From the NCBI GenBank assembly GCA_944323255.1, contig CALURU010000003.1, positions 1 to 64,000 on the forward strand: DNA of 64,000 nucleotides, given 5' to 3'. Positions within the stretch are counted from its first letter, which is position 1; each line of letters starts with the position of its first letter. The translations under genes were made by a program, and so were the position numbers. The stretch is from Candidatus Gastranaerophilales bacterium. Lineage in GTDB: Bacteria > Cyanobacteriota > Vampirovibrionia > Gastranaerophilales > Gastranaerophilaceae. The notes below the pieces were generated by a model. The model was not told the origin of the DNA. It saw nothing but the letters and a program-made list of their open reading frames with translations, and ran no database searches. Shown one piece after another: positions 9,709 through 17,389 of the stretch.

Positions 9709-9727
9709 CAGTTACGCTAAATTGCAT
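9653..9727 (-). CDS. 24-aa hydrophobic peptide, candidate type I toxin
   Basis: The ORF starts at the ATG at 9727, seven bases behind AGGTGG. The peptide is MQFSVTEKALFLILL, then IIIALAF, then AK: one membrane-spanning segment with a Lys tail. Much of the hydrophobic part is encoded by the other strand's terminator palindrome. The predicted mRNA starts near 9797 (TGGACA, 17 bp, TAATAT). It contains CCACCT at 9774-9779, complementary to the ribosome site at 9735-9740, so the leader can hide the start. It ends in a hairpin followed by TTTTTs near 9600. This matches the layout of small membrane toxins such as BsrG/TxpA, but no sequence homology is claimed. Confidence 0.6.
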   Translation of the reverse strand: MQFSVTEKALFLILLIIIALAFAK

Positions 9728-9773
9728 TTCATCACCACCTTTCCGTATGTTCCTCTTAACTAGTCTGTGTCGG

Positions 9774-9779
9774 AGGTGG
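9774..9779 (-). promoter_or_regulatory. Anti-Shine-Dalgarno element of module 1
   Basis: CCACCT on the minus strand is exactly complementary to AGGTGG (9735-9740), the ribosome-binding site of the 24-aa ORF. The pairing may extend through CCG/CGG. The matching element in module 2 is at 11198-11204. Confidence 0.6.
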
Positions 9780-9803
9780 CAAACAGGAGCTTACCCTTTG
9801 CTC

Positions 9804-9832
9804 ATATTAATACAACACAAAATTATTGTCCA
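9804..9832 (-). promoter_or_regulatory. Promoter of candidate toxin mRNA 1
   Basis: Minus-strand TGGACA (9827-9832), a 17-bp spacer and TAATAT (9804-9809). The start near 9797 gives an RNA beginning AAGGGTAAGCTCC, similar to AAGGGATAGCGCC in module 2. Confidence 0.55.
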
Positions 9833-9842
9833 TTGCATACGT

Positions 9843-9866
9843 TAATGTCGACCCGTTAAAATCAAT
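9843..9866. repeat. 24-bp direct repeat, right copy
   Basis: An exact copy of 9489-9512, lying just after the 3' end of the acyltransferase gene (stop codon at 9873-9875). Confidence 0.9.
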
Positions 9867-9872
9867 TTTAAC

Positions 9873-10958
9873 TTATATTTTACCTAAACCTTGCAGCAAA
9901 CAACGCTTTATCCATTTTAAAATTACGCCCGTATATGTCGTAACAACCATCGTTATTACAAAATACAAATAAGTATTCTGAACCGGATTGTAAATCCAAT
10001 ATATATCATGCAAAGCACGCTCGCTTATCGGAATACCGTTTATCTTCATTATCAATGCCGTTATCAAATACATTACAAAAAGATGGTTCGCCATTATGTG
10101 ATATGTGTTCTCGCCAACTAGCTTGATAAAATTAATTCCCTTTAAGTAATTATACGTTACATGTATAAAAAACAAAGAAAACCAAATTCCCGTAATACTC
10201 GTAAGCACCGGAACTATAATCTGGCTGTCAAACCTCGCCCAGACAAGTACATAGCTTAAACCAATTCCGTGCTCAGGATCAAAATCCCTGTTAAAATGCC
10301 ACAAAAACGCCTGAATACAAAGAACAATTCCAAGTATCTTCGGCGTAAATATGTTATAATTCCCGTGAATTTTCCTTATATAAAAATACCCCAAATAAAC
10401 GAAAAACAAAGAAAACATTGTCCTTATTATAACCAGATATACAGGAGTCAGAGGAAACATCTTTGACAAAGGTATTGCCAAAAACCCCATTAACGTATAA
10501 ATCGCCGTCTTTACCCTGATATCAACATTCCTGAGCATTCGCTCCAGGTATAAAAAAGTAACCATAGTCATAAATAATTGCGTCACAAACCACATCGGGC
10601 AGGATAAATCAAACTGATGACCGTTCAAAAACGGGGTGACAAAAAAATTGTACCAGCTTAACTCCATCCCCCAAAATTTGCCCGTAAGCTTTGCTATCGC
10701 AATCGTCACAACACAATAAAATGCGGAATATATAAAATACAATAGCAGCAAACTCTTTACACGGCGCTTAATAAACTCTACCACATTGTCCAAATACTTA
10801 TCCTTGAATAACATTCCAGATATAAAGAAAAACAACGCCAACTGAAATGAATACGGCGGAAACATATCAAACATCCGAAATTCTAAATGCCCAGATACAA
10901 CCAGAATTATCGCAAGAGCCTTTAATATATTTATTTTATCTGATAAAATCTTGTCCAT
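9873..10958 (-). CDS. Acyltransferase family 3 membrane protein
   Basis: The 361-aa polytopic membrane protein probably transfers acetyl or another acyl group to a surface sugar. The N-terminus INILKALAIILVVSGHLEF carries the family's early catalytic His, and about ten hydrophobic helices follow, including LALFFFISGMLF. The length and topology fit the OatA/WecH/O-antigen acetylase family without an extra SGNH domain. The start ATG lies 7 nt behind a TATAAT box (10966-10971), so translation may be leaderless. The gene stands alone, with a type I-like module on each side. The substrate cannot be told. Confidence 0.88.
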   Translation of the reverse strand: MDKILSDKINILKALAIILVVSGHLEFRMFDMFPPYSFQLALFFFISGMLFKDKYLDNVVEFIKRRVKSLLLLYFIYSAFYCVVTIAIAKLTGKFWGMELSWYNFFVTPFLNGHQFDLSCPMWFVTQLFMTMVTFLYLERMLRNVDIRVKTAIYTLMGFLAIPLSKMFPLTPVYLVIIRTMFSLFFVYLGYFYIRKIHGNYNIFTPKILGIVLCIQAFLWHFNRDFDPEHGIGLSYVLVWARFDSQIIVPVLTSITGIWFSLFFIHVTYNYLKGINFIKLVGENTYHIMANHLFVMYLITALIMKINGIPISERALHDIYWIYNPVQNTYLYFVITMVVTTYTGVILKWIKRCLLQGLGKI

Positions 10959-10988
10959 TAGTTTTATTATATAGTAAAAAAATACATC

Positions 10989-11017
10989 TTGAAAATTTGT
11001 TGAAATAAAGCTATAAT
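10989..11017 (+). promoter_or_regulatory. Sigma-70-type promoter of small RNA 2
   Basis: TTGAAA (10989-10994), a 17-bp spacer and TATAAT (11012-11017). The -35 sequence and spacing are identical to the promoter of small RNA 1. Confidence 0.8.
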
Positions 11018-11023
11018 ACTAAA

Positions 11024-11130
11024 TAAGGGAAGGCTGTCAAGTATGGCAGTACTTAAAAGCTTTATCACATCCCTATAAGAACAACGAAATAATTTGCAAA
11101 ATATGTCCTAAGACCGATAGGGCATATTTT
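11024..11130 (+). ncRNA. Candidate antisense RNA 2 (type I-like antitoxin)
   Basis: The ~107-nt predicted transcript has the same 5' architecture as RNA 1: GGGA/TCCC outer pairs and an AAGTA/TACTT inner hairpin with loop TGGCAG. It ends in an intrinsic terminator, AAATATGTCCTA / TAGGGCATATTT followed by T-rich sequence. Stem bases differ from RNA 1 on both sides, which supports a conserved structure. It is antisense to the small ORF at 11065-11145. Confidence 0.62.
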
Positions 11131-11145
11131 ATTATTTGCCTTCAC
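11065..11145 (-). CDS. 26-aa peptide of module 2, candidate type I toxin
   Basis: The ORF starts at GTG 11145, seven bases behind GGAGG. The peptide is MKANNKICPIGLRTYFANYF, then VVLIGM, less hydrophobic than the module 1 peptide. The ribosome site GGAGGTT (11151-11157) is exactly complementary to AACCTCC of the leader (11198-11204). Support comes mainly from the shared architecture; the ORF itself could be decayed. Confidence 0.42.
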   Translation of the reverse strand: MKANNKICPIGLRTYFANYFVVLIGM

Positions 11146-11197
11146 ACTTCAACCTCCAATCTGCCCCTTTGCTCACATTACAAGGGTGTGTGGCGTC

Positions 11198-11204
11198 GGA
11201 GGTT
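11198..11204 (-). promoter_or_regulatory. Anti-Shine-Dalgarno element of module 2
   Basis: Minus-strand AACCTCC is the exact reverse complement of GGAGGTT at 11151-11157. In module 1 the pair is CCACCT/AGGTGG, so both sides changed together. Both elements sit in a conserved CCTCCGAC context. Confidence 0.6.
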
Positions 11205-11226
11205 TTGGGCGCTATCCCTTAATTTT

Positions 11227-11255
11227 ATTATACACAAAATTTAATATAATTTCAA
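11227..11255 (-). promoter_or_regulatory. Promoter of candidate toxin mRNA 2
   Basis: Minus-strand TTGAAA (11250-11255), a 17-bp spacer and TATAAT (11227-11232). The RNA would start near 11220 with AAGGGATAGCG. Confidence 0.75.
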
Positions 11256-11437
11256 ATAATATCTAAAAATTTCCTCCCCTCTCCTGTAAGGAGAGGGAAA
11301 GGAATGCCGGTTTAAATACTCTTATACTGCTTTTGAAAGAATGAGGGAGAAATTTTTTCAACCAGAATCTTAACAAAAATTTTACTGGAAATGCAAAATC
11401 CCCTGTGATATTATAGTCACAATTGAGAGGGAAGAGA

Positions 11438-13189
11438 ATGAATACAGCCGATTATTTAGTAAAAAGACTTGAAGAACTTGGCATAAATGATTTTTTTGGA
11501 CTGCCGGGAGACTATAATTTTAATATCCTATATGCAATAGAAAACAATCCCAACACCCGTTGGATAGGCTGCACCAATGAACTTAACGCCGGCTATGCCG
11601 CAGACGGTTATGCAAGAATGCGAGGCTTCGGCGCTATCGTTACAACATACGGAGTCGGGGAATTAAGCGCAATTAATGCAATTGCGGGAAGCACTGCTGA
11701 AAATGTTCCGGTTATCAGCATAGTAGGAGTTCCGGCTACCAAAACCATTGAAAACAAAACAATGGTTCATCACAACTTTCAGGACGTAAATTATTATGCC
11801 TGCTACGAAGCTCACAAACCGCTGACAGCAGCCTGCGCCTATCTTACAAGAGACAATGCGAAACTGGAGATCGACAGAGTTCTAAAAACCTTTGTTAAAG
11901 AAAGAAAACCTGTATACATTGCAATTCCTATAGATATTGCCAAAATGGAAATCTCTGATAAAGACGTCTCTTACGACTGGACAAGCGATGAAGAAGTTTT
12001 GAAACTTGTTACAGGAAAAATTACTGCTAAAATTAACAACTCAAAAAATCCTGTAATCCTTGGCGACTTACTCGTTAAACGCTTTGATGCCAGAATTGAA
12101 TACAAAGAATTTGTCGAAAAAACCCGAATTCCGGCTACAAACTTCCTTATGGGGACTAATCTTATTGATATGGATTACGAACTCTATCTGGGCGGATATT
12201 ATGCTCAATTTGCCAACCCGATTGCTGAAAAATACATTAATAAAACCGATTGTCTAATCGCAGTAGGCCCTGTTTACACTGACCTTAATGCTTATGGTTT
12301 TAACCTGCCGTATAAGCTCAATGATCATATTGCAATTTACGGAACATACACCTACGTTGACGGAGCAAGGTATAACAACGTTAAAATGGCAGACGTTCTG
12401 GAGGCAGTTACCAAACTAATAGACCCGAAAAATATTACAATTTCCAAGCCGCAAATCGGATATGAGCACAAAGCAGCAAGTAACGAAGCACTAACTTCTG
12501 CCTACATTTACCCTAGATTACAGGAATTTATAAAAGATAACGATATCATTGTGGCTGAAACTGGAATTGTTCCTCACGGCATTGCGCCAATGAAACTTCC
12601 TGCTACAGTTGAGCTTCAGACCCAAACCCTTTGGGGTTCAATCGGATGGGCAACTCCTGCAACACTGGGAGTATGCCTTGCAAAACCAAATTCCAGAGTT
12701 ATTCTTATAACCGGAGAAGGGTCTCACCAGCTTACGGCAATGGAAATCGGGAATATGCTCAGGCGTGGAATTAAACCTGTTATAATAGTTTTGAACAATA
12801 AAGGTTATACTATTGAGCGAATACTATCAGATTCGCCGGATGACTGCTTCAATGATATTATGCAAATGAATTATTCTAAATTTGCAAGGGTTTTTGAAGG
12901 TGATGTCTGGTCAACTAAAGTTACAACAGCAGATGATTTTGACAAAGCCCTTAAAGTTACGCAGATAATGAATAAAATGTGCTATATAGAAATTTGCACT
13001 GAATCAATGGATATGCCTAAGCTCACTGAAGATTTAATAGCAAACTTCAGACAGAAAGCGGCAGAAAACAAAGCTCCGGAAGTTCAGACTAAACCACATG
13101 AAAAAGAAGAAATTGATACATTTAGAAATGACAGCTGCACTGAAAAATTTGAAACAGTTGTTCATAAAGGACTTTCGGAGGTTGAATGA
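11438..13189 (+). CDS. Pyruvate/indolepyruvate decarboxylase-like ThDP enzyme
   Basis: The 583-aa thiamine-diphosphate enzyme of the PDC/IPDC/KDC family decarboxylates a 2-keto acid to an aldehyde. The N-terminal domain has the catalytic Glu in TNELNAGYAADGYAR and the His pair in MVHHNF. The C-terminal ThDP motif is GEGSHQLTAMEI...LNNKGYTIE, with GEG instead of the commoner GDG. A charged tail of about 45 residues is extra. I prefer the ATG at 11438 (behind GAGAGGGAAGAG) to the TTG at 11423. A TGATATTAT box at 11406-11414 is the likely promoter. Whether pyruvate, indolepyruvate or a branched keto acid is the substrate cannot be told. The stop overlaps gmk by 4 nt. Confidence 0.9.
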   Translation: MNTADYLVKRLEELGINDFFGLPGDYNFNILYAIENNPNTRWIGCTNELNAGYAADGYARMRGFGAIVTTYGVGELSAINAIAGSTAENVPVISIVGVPATKTIENKTMVHHNFQDVNYYACYEAHKPLTAACAYLTRDNAKLEIDRVLKTFVKERKPVYIAIPIDIAKMEISDKDVSYDWTSDEEVLKLVTGKITAKINNSKNPVILGDLLVKRFDARIEYKEFVEKTRIPATNFLMGTNLIDMDYELYLGGYYAQFANPIAEKYINKTDCLIAVGPVYTDLNAYGFNLPYKLNDHIAIYGTYTYVDGARYNNVKMADVLEAVTKLIDPKNITISKPQIGYEHKAASNEALTSAYIYPRLQEFIKDNDIIVAETGIVPHGIAPMKLPATVELQTQTLWGSIGWATPATLGVCLAKPNSRVILITGEGSHQLTAMEIGNMLRRGIKPVIIVLNNKGYTIERILSDSPDDCFNDIMQMNYSKFARVFEGDVWSTKVTTADDFDKALKVTQIMNKMCYIEICTESMDMPKLTEDLIANFRQKAAENKAPEVQTKPHEKEEIDTFRNDSCTEKFETVVHKGLSEVE

Positions 13190-13728
13190 AAAAATTATTC
13201 GTGATATCAGGCTCATCAGGCGTTGGCAAGGGAACTGTTATTAAAGAGTTTTTGAAAAGACACCCGGGGTTTAAACTCTCTGTCTCTTGCACAACAAGAG
13301 GAATTCGAGCAGGAGAAGTTCACGGAGAAAATTATTTTTTCTTATCAAAAGAAGAGTTTAAAAAATGTATTGAAAATGAAGAGTTTTTAGAATGGGCGGA
13401 ATTTTCGGGTAATCATTACGGCACAAAAAAGAGTTTTGTGGAGGAATGCCTCAAAAGAGGGGACAATCTCATTTTAGAAATTGACACAAAAGGTGCTTTG
13501 AACGTAAAAAAACTCATGCCGGATGCCGTTTTAATTTTTATAGCCCCGCCTTCAATGGAAGAATTGGAATCAAGATTAAGAGGCAGACACACCGAAACAG
13601 AAGAAGCTATTCAAAAACGCCTGGCATCAATTAAGCTTGAAATAGAAAATTCAAAAAAGTTTGACCATATTGTTGTTAATGACACGGTTGAAAATGCTGT
13701 TAAAGCTTTAGAAGAAATAATGATATAA
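13186..13728 (+). CDS. gmk: Guanylate kinase
   Basis: The enzyme phosphorylates GMP to GDP. The 180-aa protein carries the P-loop SGSSGVGKGTV (GKG, as is usual in this family), the GMP-binding segment SCTTRGIRAGEVHGENYFF, and the lid region RLRGRHTETEEAIQKRL. Its ATG overlaps the decarboxylase TGA (ATGA), with GGAGG upstream inside that gene, so it is translationally coupled to an unrelated fermentation enzyme. In many bacteria gmk sits with rpoZ or dfp instead. Confidence 0.95.
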   Translation: MKKLFVISGSSGVGKGTVIKEFLKRHPGFKLSVSCTTRGIRAGEVHGENYFFLSKEEFKKCIENEEFLEWAEFSGNHYGTKKSFVEECLKRGDNLILEIDTKGALNVKKLMPDAVLIFIAPPSMEELESRLRGRHTETEEAIQKRLASIKLEIENSKKFDHIVVNDTVENAVKALEEIMI

Positions 13729-14407
13729 GCCCCCCTCCCGGGGTAAATGTAACAAGGTCTGATGTAAGATTCCAAATCTAACGCAAGCCGAGGGGTGAGG
13801 GGGTTCACGCCAAATGTGCCACGTCATTCTGAGTCCAACATTTATTTAGGGACGAAGAATCTCTTTAACTTCGGAAGAAAAAGATTCTAAGGGCAAGAGC
13901 CATCAGAATTTTGTTTTATTTAGTAAAGTTTTAGGGATTCTTCGCCCCTGTATTGTTACCGGGCTCAGAATGACACAATAATTTATATAGATTTGTATGG
14001 TGGGTAAAGCGTAAGCGTGCCCACCAAAAAAAGAAAAGAAAGTTTTTGTCGGCTTAGTAAAGCCGACCTACAACTCAGAATGACAGCAATCCAGGAAAAA
14101 AGTAGGTCAGGTTTTACCTGACAATAACTCTAATAAACTATTAAACCCCTCACCCGAATTTCTAAGCTCACACGGGCTCGCTAAGAAATTCTACCCGCCC
14201 CTTGTGGGAGGGTCAAAATCTTTGATTTCGGGGAGGGGTTTTAAAACAAATATTGAACTGGTATTTTTTACTCCTAAAAATTATCTCGGACAGTACTGCC
14301 CGAAACGGGCGATGGAGAAAACAAAAAATAACCGGAGATAAACTCCGGCGATTTTTGATTTGCCAACCCTACATCTGCTTAACAAACTTTTTGAATCTTG
14401 ATTCAAA
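13729..14407. repeat. Island of nested palindromic repeats
   Basis: No gene is seen in this ~680-bp gap. It holds at least five inverted repeats: a CCCCCTC...GAGGGGG palindrome (13731-13806); a 150-bp element with 14-bp terminal inverted repeats GTCATTCTGAGTCC/GGGCTCAGAATGAC (13823-13974) and an inner pair around GACGAAGAATC; GGTGGG...CCCACC (13998-14026); GTCGGCTT/AAGCCGAC (14048-14067) and GTCAGGT/ACCTGAC (14106-14122); and an AACCCCTC...GAGGGGTT palindrome (14143-14243). It separates the end of gmk from a convergent gene and may act as a terminator for both. Confidence 0.8.
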
Positions 14408-16699
14408 CTATAAGTTAAATATTCTTAAAATATAGCGGTCAATGTTTTCAGCAGTTTCTGTTGATATTAATGTATCAGGCTTCAAAGTTTCTTGAATCTT
14501 TAAAAGTTCTGTGAAACCTTCCTTGCTGTTTGTGCCATATTTCTCGCAATACCCAATTACTGCATCGACAATATGGATTATTAATCTCATTTTTTCTTCT
14601 GCATTTCTGCCTGATTCTGTTCTGATTTGTCTGATAATATCATCAGCCCCCCAGTTTTTATCTTCTTTATAACCCTGAATAACACTGTAAACATTGTCTG
14701 CATCAATTAAGTCAATATTATCAACTGCAGAACCCCACTCATCATCAGTGGTATACCATTCAAGAGCATCAACAATTTTCTTACCGATATCTACGCCTTC
14801 CTGGACTTCATTTTTTACAAATTTCTTGTCTAAAATGTCCTGAAGTTTTTTATCTTCTGCATCTTTTTTGTTTTTAGCATCTTGAACTCTGCGATTTTCA
14901 GATTCTGCCTTCATATCAGAAGCTAATATGTCAGAATTGCTGATTTCTTCAAAATCAGAATCTGTTAACTCTGCAAGTGTTTTACTCTGACCATTAATCA
15001 TTATCGTGCCGTTTGCCAAAACTTTGTCACATATAATTCTCATCAGTTTGTTATTTCTTACTACAAAATACTGATACTGTCCGTTTTCCTGTTTTCCTCT
15101 ACATCTGTACAATGTAGTATCGCCTAAAGTAGTACTGCATTTAACAAGTCTGCCATCTTTCTTCAAAGAAGCAATTCTTTCGAGAGTATTATTATAATCA
15201 ACAACATCCTGTGCTGATACTTCATTAGCTTCAACGTCTTTCAAAGCCTTTACTGTACCATCAACCATTGTGCAGTTGCCATCTTTATCAATAGATTTAA
15301 CGGCTTTAAGCTCTACAAGTTTATCATTTCTAATTGTATAAAATTTAGGAAGCTCATCCTGTGAAACTGTAGCAGTTGTGTAAACTCCTTCTTTATCTGT
15401 CTTTTTAAGTTCTTTTTCTTCTACCAAAGCTTCAACTTTTTCCTCAACAGTATCAACTCTTTCGTCAATATCAGAAATCTCTTCTTCATCTTCTGGCGGA
15501 ATATTGTCGACTTCAGGAATTACCTCAATTCCCTCTTTCTTCAAATCAGCTTCAGTTTCCTTAACTATTAATTCATCAGTTACAATATCTTTATCAGTTG
15601 AAGAAATATCATTCAAGAAGCCATATTTAGTATTGATTGTATTTCTGATTTTTTCAGCTTCCATCATTCTGAGCATTGCATAAAGAGTATCAAACTTATC
15701 GGCAAGTTTCATCAGATTTTCTTTTGTGAAATCTTTGTCAACATCTGTTAAAGCGTCAGAAACTGCTTCTTTTGCATCATCAAGTTTAGCAAAGTCGCCG
15801 TCTGTTGATGTCTTGAAATCCTCAACTTTATTAATCAAAGCCATTGCAATATTTTTAACACCTTCCTGCGGCTTTTTAAGTTCAGATTCTTCTTCCGGCA
15901 AGTTATTAGCTATTAATCTGATAATACCTCTGTTACCACTTTCATTGTATTTATCATTCCAATAGCTTACTATTCTTAAAATATAAGGATTATCTTCACC
16001 AGGGAAGAGTTCTATCAATTTATCAAATTTTGTACTCTTATTTGTTGTTGTAATACTTCTGTACAAACCGTTGATATCTTTTCCGAGTTTAGCATCCTCT
16101 TCCTTGTTTGTACCATTGAATCTATAACCTGCTGCTGAAAGCATTTCTTTGTATTCAGGGAAGTCTAATAATACTGCCTGCAATTTGTCCTTATTAAGCT
16201 TTTTATAAATTTCTCTTAAAGCTTCCAATTTTTCTTCCTGAGTACCGGTTTTATTCAAAGCAGCATCAATTTTATCCATAAGTGTAGTGCTTAAATTACC
16301 TTGTTTAAAATAATAATCTTTGTATTTTTTAATCAAATCTCTAAGAGTATTATATTCACTATTGCTGCCGGAAGTACTTCCGTCTGAGCTTCCGCCCCAA
16401 GGATTATTCCAAGGCATCTGCCAGTTATTGAAGAAATTATTCATACCGTTCATCCAGCTGCCATTCTGAAAAGCCTGCATTGTCTGCTGAACAGCAAGCA
16501 TCGGATTTAATAAATTATTTCCGTAAAGACCAAATTCCGGATATTCATAACCTATAGAAAAATTAAAGGTAGGAGTCATATACATTATAGAATTAGCAAT
16601 TGTTTTTTGATTCAATTGATTCCACAATATGTTCAGAGAACCGCTTGGTGTGCTCTGCGCTAATTCGTAATTTAAACTTGAAAAGTGAAATAATGACAT
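14408..16699 (-). CDS. Large hypothetical protein, coiled-coil rich
   Basis: I do not recognise a known domain in this 763-aa protein. Residues 1-110 are Asn/Trp/Met/Phe-rich without a clear signal peptide, followed by a Gly/Ser linker near 105-115. The rest is charged and helix-rich with Glu/Asp/Lys stretches (for example near 405-440) and a pair of related segments: ELPKFYTIRNDKLVELKAV and YQYFVVRNNKLMRIICD. Those look like a repeated beta module near 455-490 and 535-570. The start ATG follows GAGGATG; TATAAT lies just upstream at about 16717-16722. It is a monocistronic, probably structural or lineage-specific protein. Confidence 0.75.
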   Translation of the reverse strand: MSLFHFSSLNYELAQSTPSGSLNILWNQLNQKTIANSIMYMTPTFNFSIGYEYPEFGLYGNNLLNPMLAVQQTMQAFQNGSWMNGMNNFFNNWQMPWNNPWGGSSDGSTSGSNSEYNTLRDLIKKYKDYYFKQGNLSTTLMDKIDAALNKTGTQEEKLEALREIYKKLNKDKLQAVLLDFPEYKEMLSAAGYRFNGTNKEEDAKLGKDINGLYRSITTTNKSTKFDKLIELFPGEDNPYILRIVSYWNDKYNESGNRGIIRLIANNLPEEESELKKPQEGVKNIAMALINKVEDFKTSTDGDFAKLDDAKEAVSDALTDVDKDFTKENLMKLADKFDTLYAMLRMMEAEKIRNTINTKYGFLNDISSTDKDIVTDELIVKETEADLKKEGIEVIPEVDNIPPEDEEEISDIDERVDTVEEKVEALVEEKELKKTDKEGVYTTATVSQDELPKFYTIRNDKLVELKAVKSIDKDGNCTMVDGTVKALKDVEANEVSAQDVVDYNNTLERIASLKKDGRLVKCSTTLGDTTLYRCRGKQENGQYQYFVVRNNKLMRIICDKVLANGTIMINGQSKTLAELTDSDFEEISNSDILASDMKAESENRRVQDAKNKKDAEDKKLQDILDKKFVKNEVQEGVDIGKKIVDALEWYTTDDEWGSAVDNIDLIDADNVYSVIQGYKEDKNWGADDIIRQIRTESGRNAEEKMRLIIHIVDAVIGYCEKYGTNSKEGFTELLKIQETLKPDTLISTETAENIDRYILRIFNL

Positions 16700-16921
16700 A
16701 TAAACATCCTCAATATTATACTCTTATATATATAAAGTAGGTATAATTTCAAAAATTGCCTTTTATGTAAAGATTTGTAACGAGTTAGTTAAATTTGTTA
16801 ATATAAAACAGATATACTCTTGTAATAAATTTATTGTATGATATAATTAAGTATCACAGTAGGGGTAAAGTGTATTGTATGAACAGTAAAACTATGCTCC
16901 GCAACAGGAAAAGGAGGAAAT
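16700..16921. other. Divergent promoter region
   Basis: A+T-rich gap between two divergent genes. A minus-strand TATAAT near 16720 serves the large hypothetical. Plus-strand signals serve the ribbon-helix-helix gene, whose AGGAGG ribosome site is at about 16911-16917. A 23-codon overlapping plus-strand ORF from 16878 is probably fortuitous. Confidence 0.45.
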
Positions 16922-17110
16922 ATGGCAAGAGTACTAATATCAATGTCTAATGATTTTTTAAACAAGGTTGATAGTGTTGCCAACTCTGAACAAAGAACAC
17001 GAAGCGAATTAATTAGAGAAGCTTTAAGAGTTTATATTAAGCGTAACAAAATATCTAACAACCTTAAAGCAGAAGAAAATGCAACAATTTTAACGGATCT
17101 TTTAAGCTAG
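16922..17110 (+). CDS. Ribbon-helix-helix (CopG/MetJ-type) DNA-binding protein
   Basis: The 62-aa protein is a likely homodimeric transcriptional regulator. MARVLISMSNDFLNKVDSVA forms the beta strand and first helix, and RTRSELIREALRVYIKR the second helix, a typical CopG/NikR-like pattern. A short polar tail follows. It has a strong AGGAGG ribosome site. No toxin gene accompanies it, so it is more likely a stand-alone regulator than an antitoxin. The target is unknown. Confidence 0.85.
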   Translation: MARVLISMSNDFLNKVDSVANSEQRTRSELIREALRVYIKRNKISNNLKAEENATILTDLLS

Positions 17111-17177
17111 TACTTATACAGCAATGTAAGAATGCCGGCAGAACCTTTCTGAAGCTATCAGCACAAACCAAATAAAA

Positions 17178-17204
17178 ACTGACTCATAATTACCTTGAGT
17201 CAGT
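17178..17204 (+). terminator. Hairpin after the ribbon-helix-helix gene
   Basis: A perfect 9-bp stem, ACTGACTCA / TGAGTCAGT, is followed by GTAAGTTTT. The T-tract is poor, so terminator strength is uncertain. Confidence 0.5.
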
Positions 17205-17389
17205 GTAAGTTTTCTCTAATAATTTTGGGAGGAGATTTGGGGATAGTTGATACATGGCATGCTACTATAAAGTACAAAATCATGGTATCTCATGAGCAAA
17301 AATTTTTACAAAAATTTACAATTTGACAAGAATTACCATTACCGTATTTGCTTATTCACTTTAAAAAATTATTATAGTATTATGTTGTT

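Noticed and set aside
16878-16949. 23-codon ORF overlapping the ribbon-helix-helix gene start
   Set aside because: It has no convincing ribosome site and simply reads through the AGGAGG of the real gene in another frame.
16922-17110. Type II antitoxin
   Set aside because: The ribbon-helix-helix fold fits, but no toxin gene lies on either side; a stand-alone regulator is simpler.
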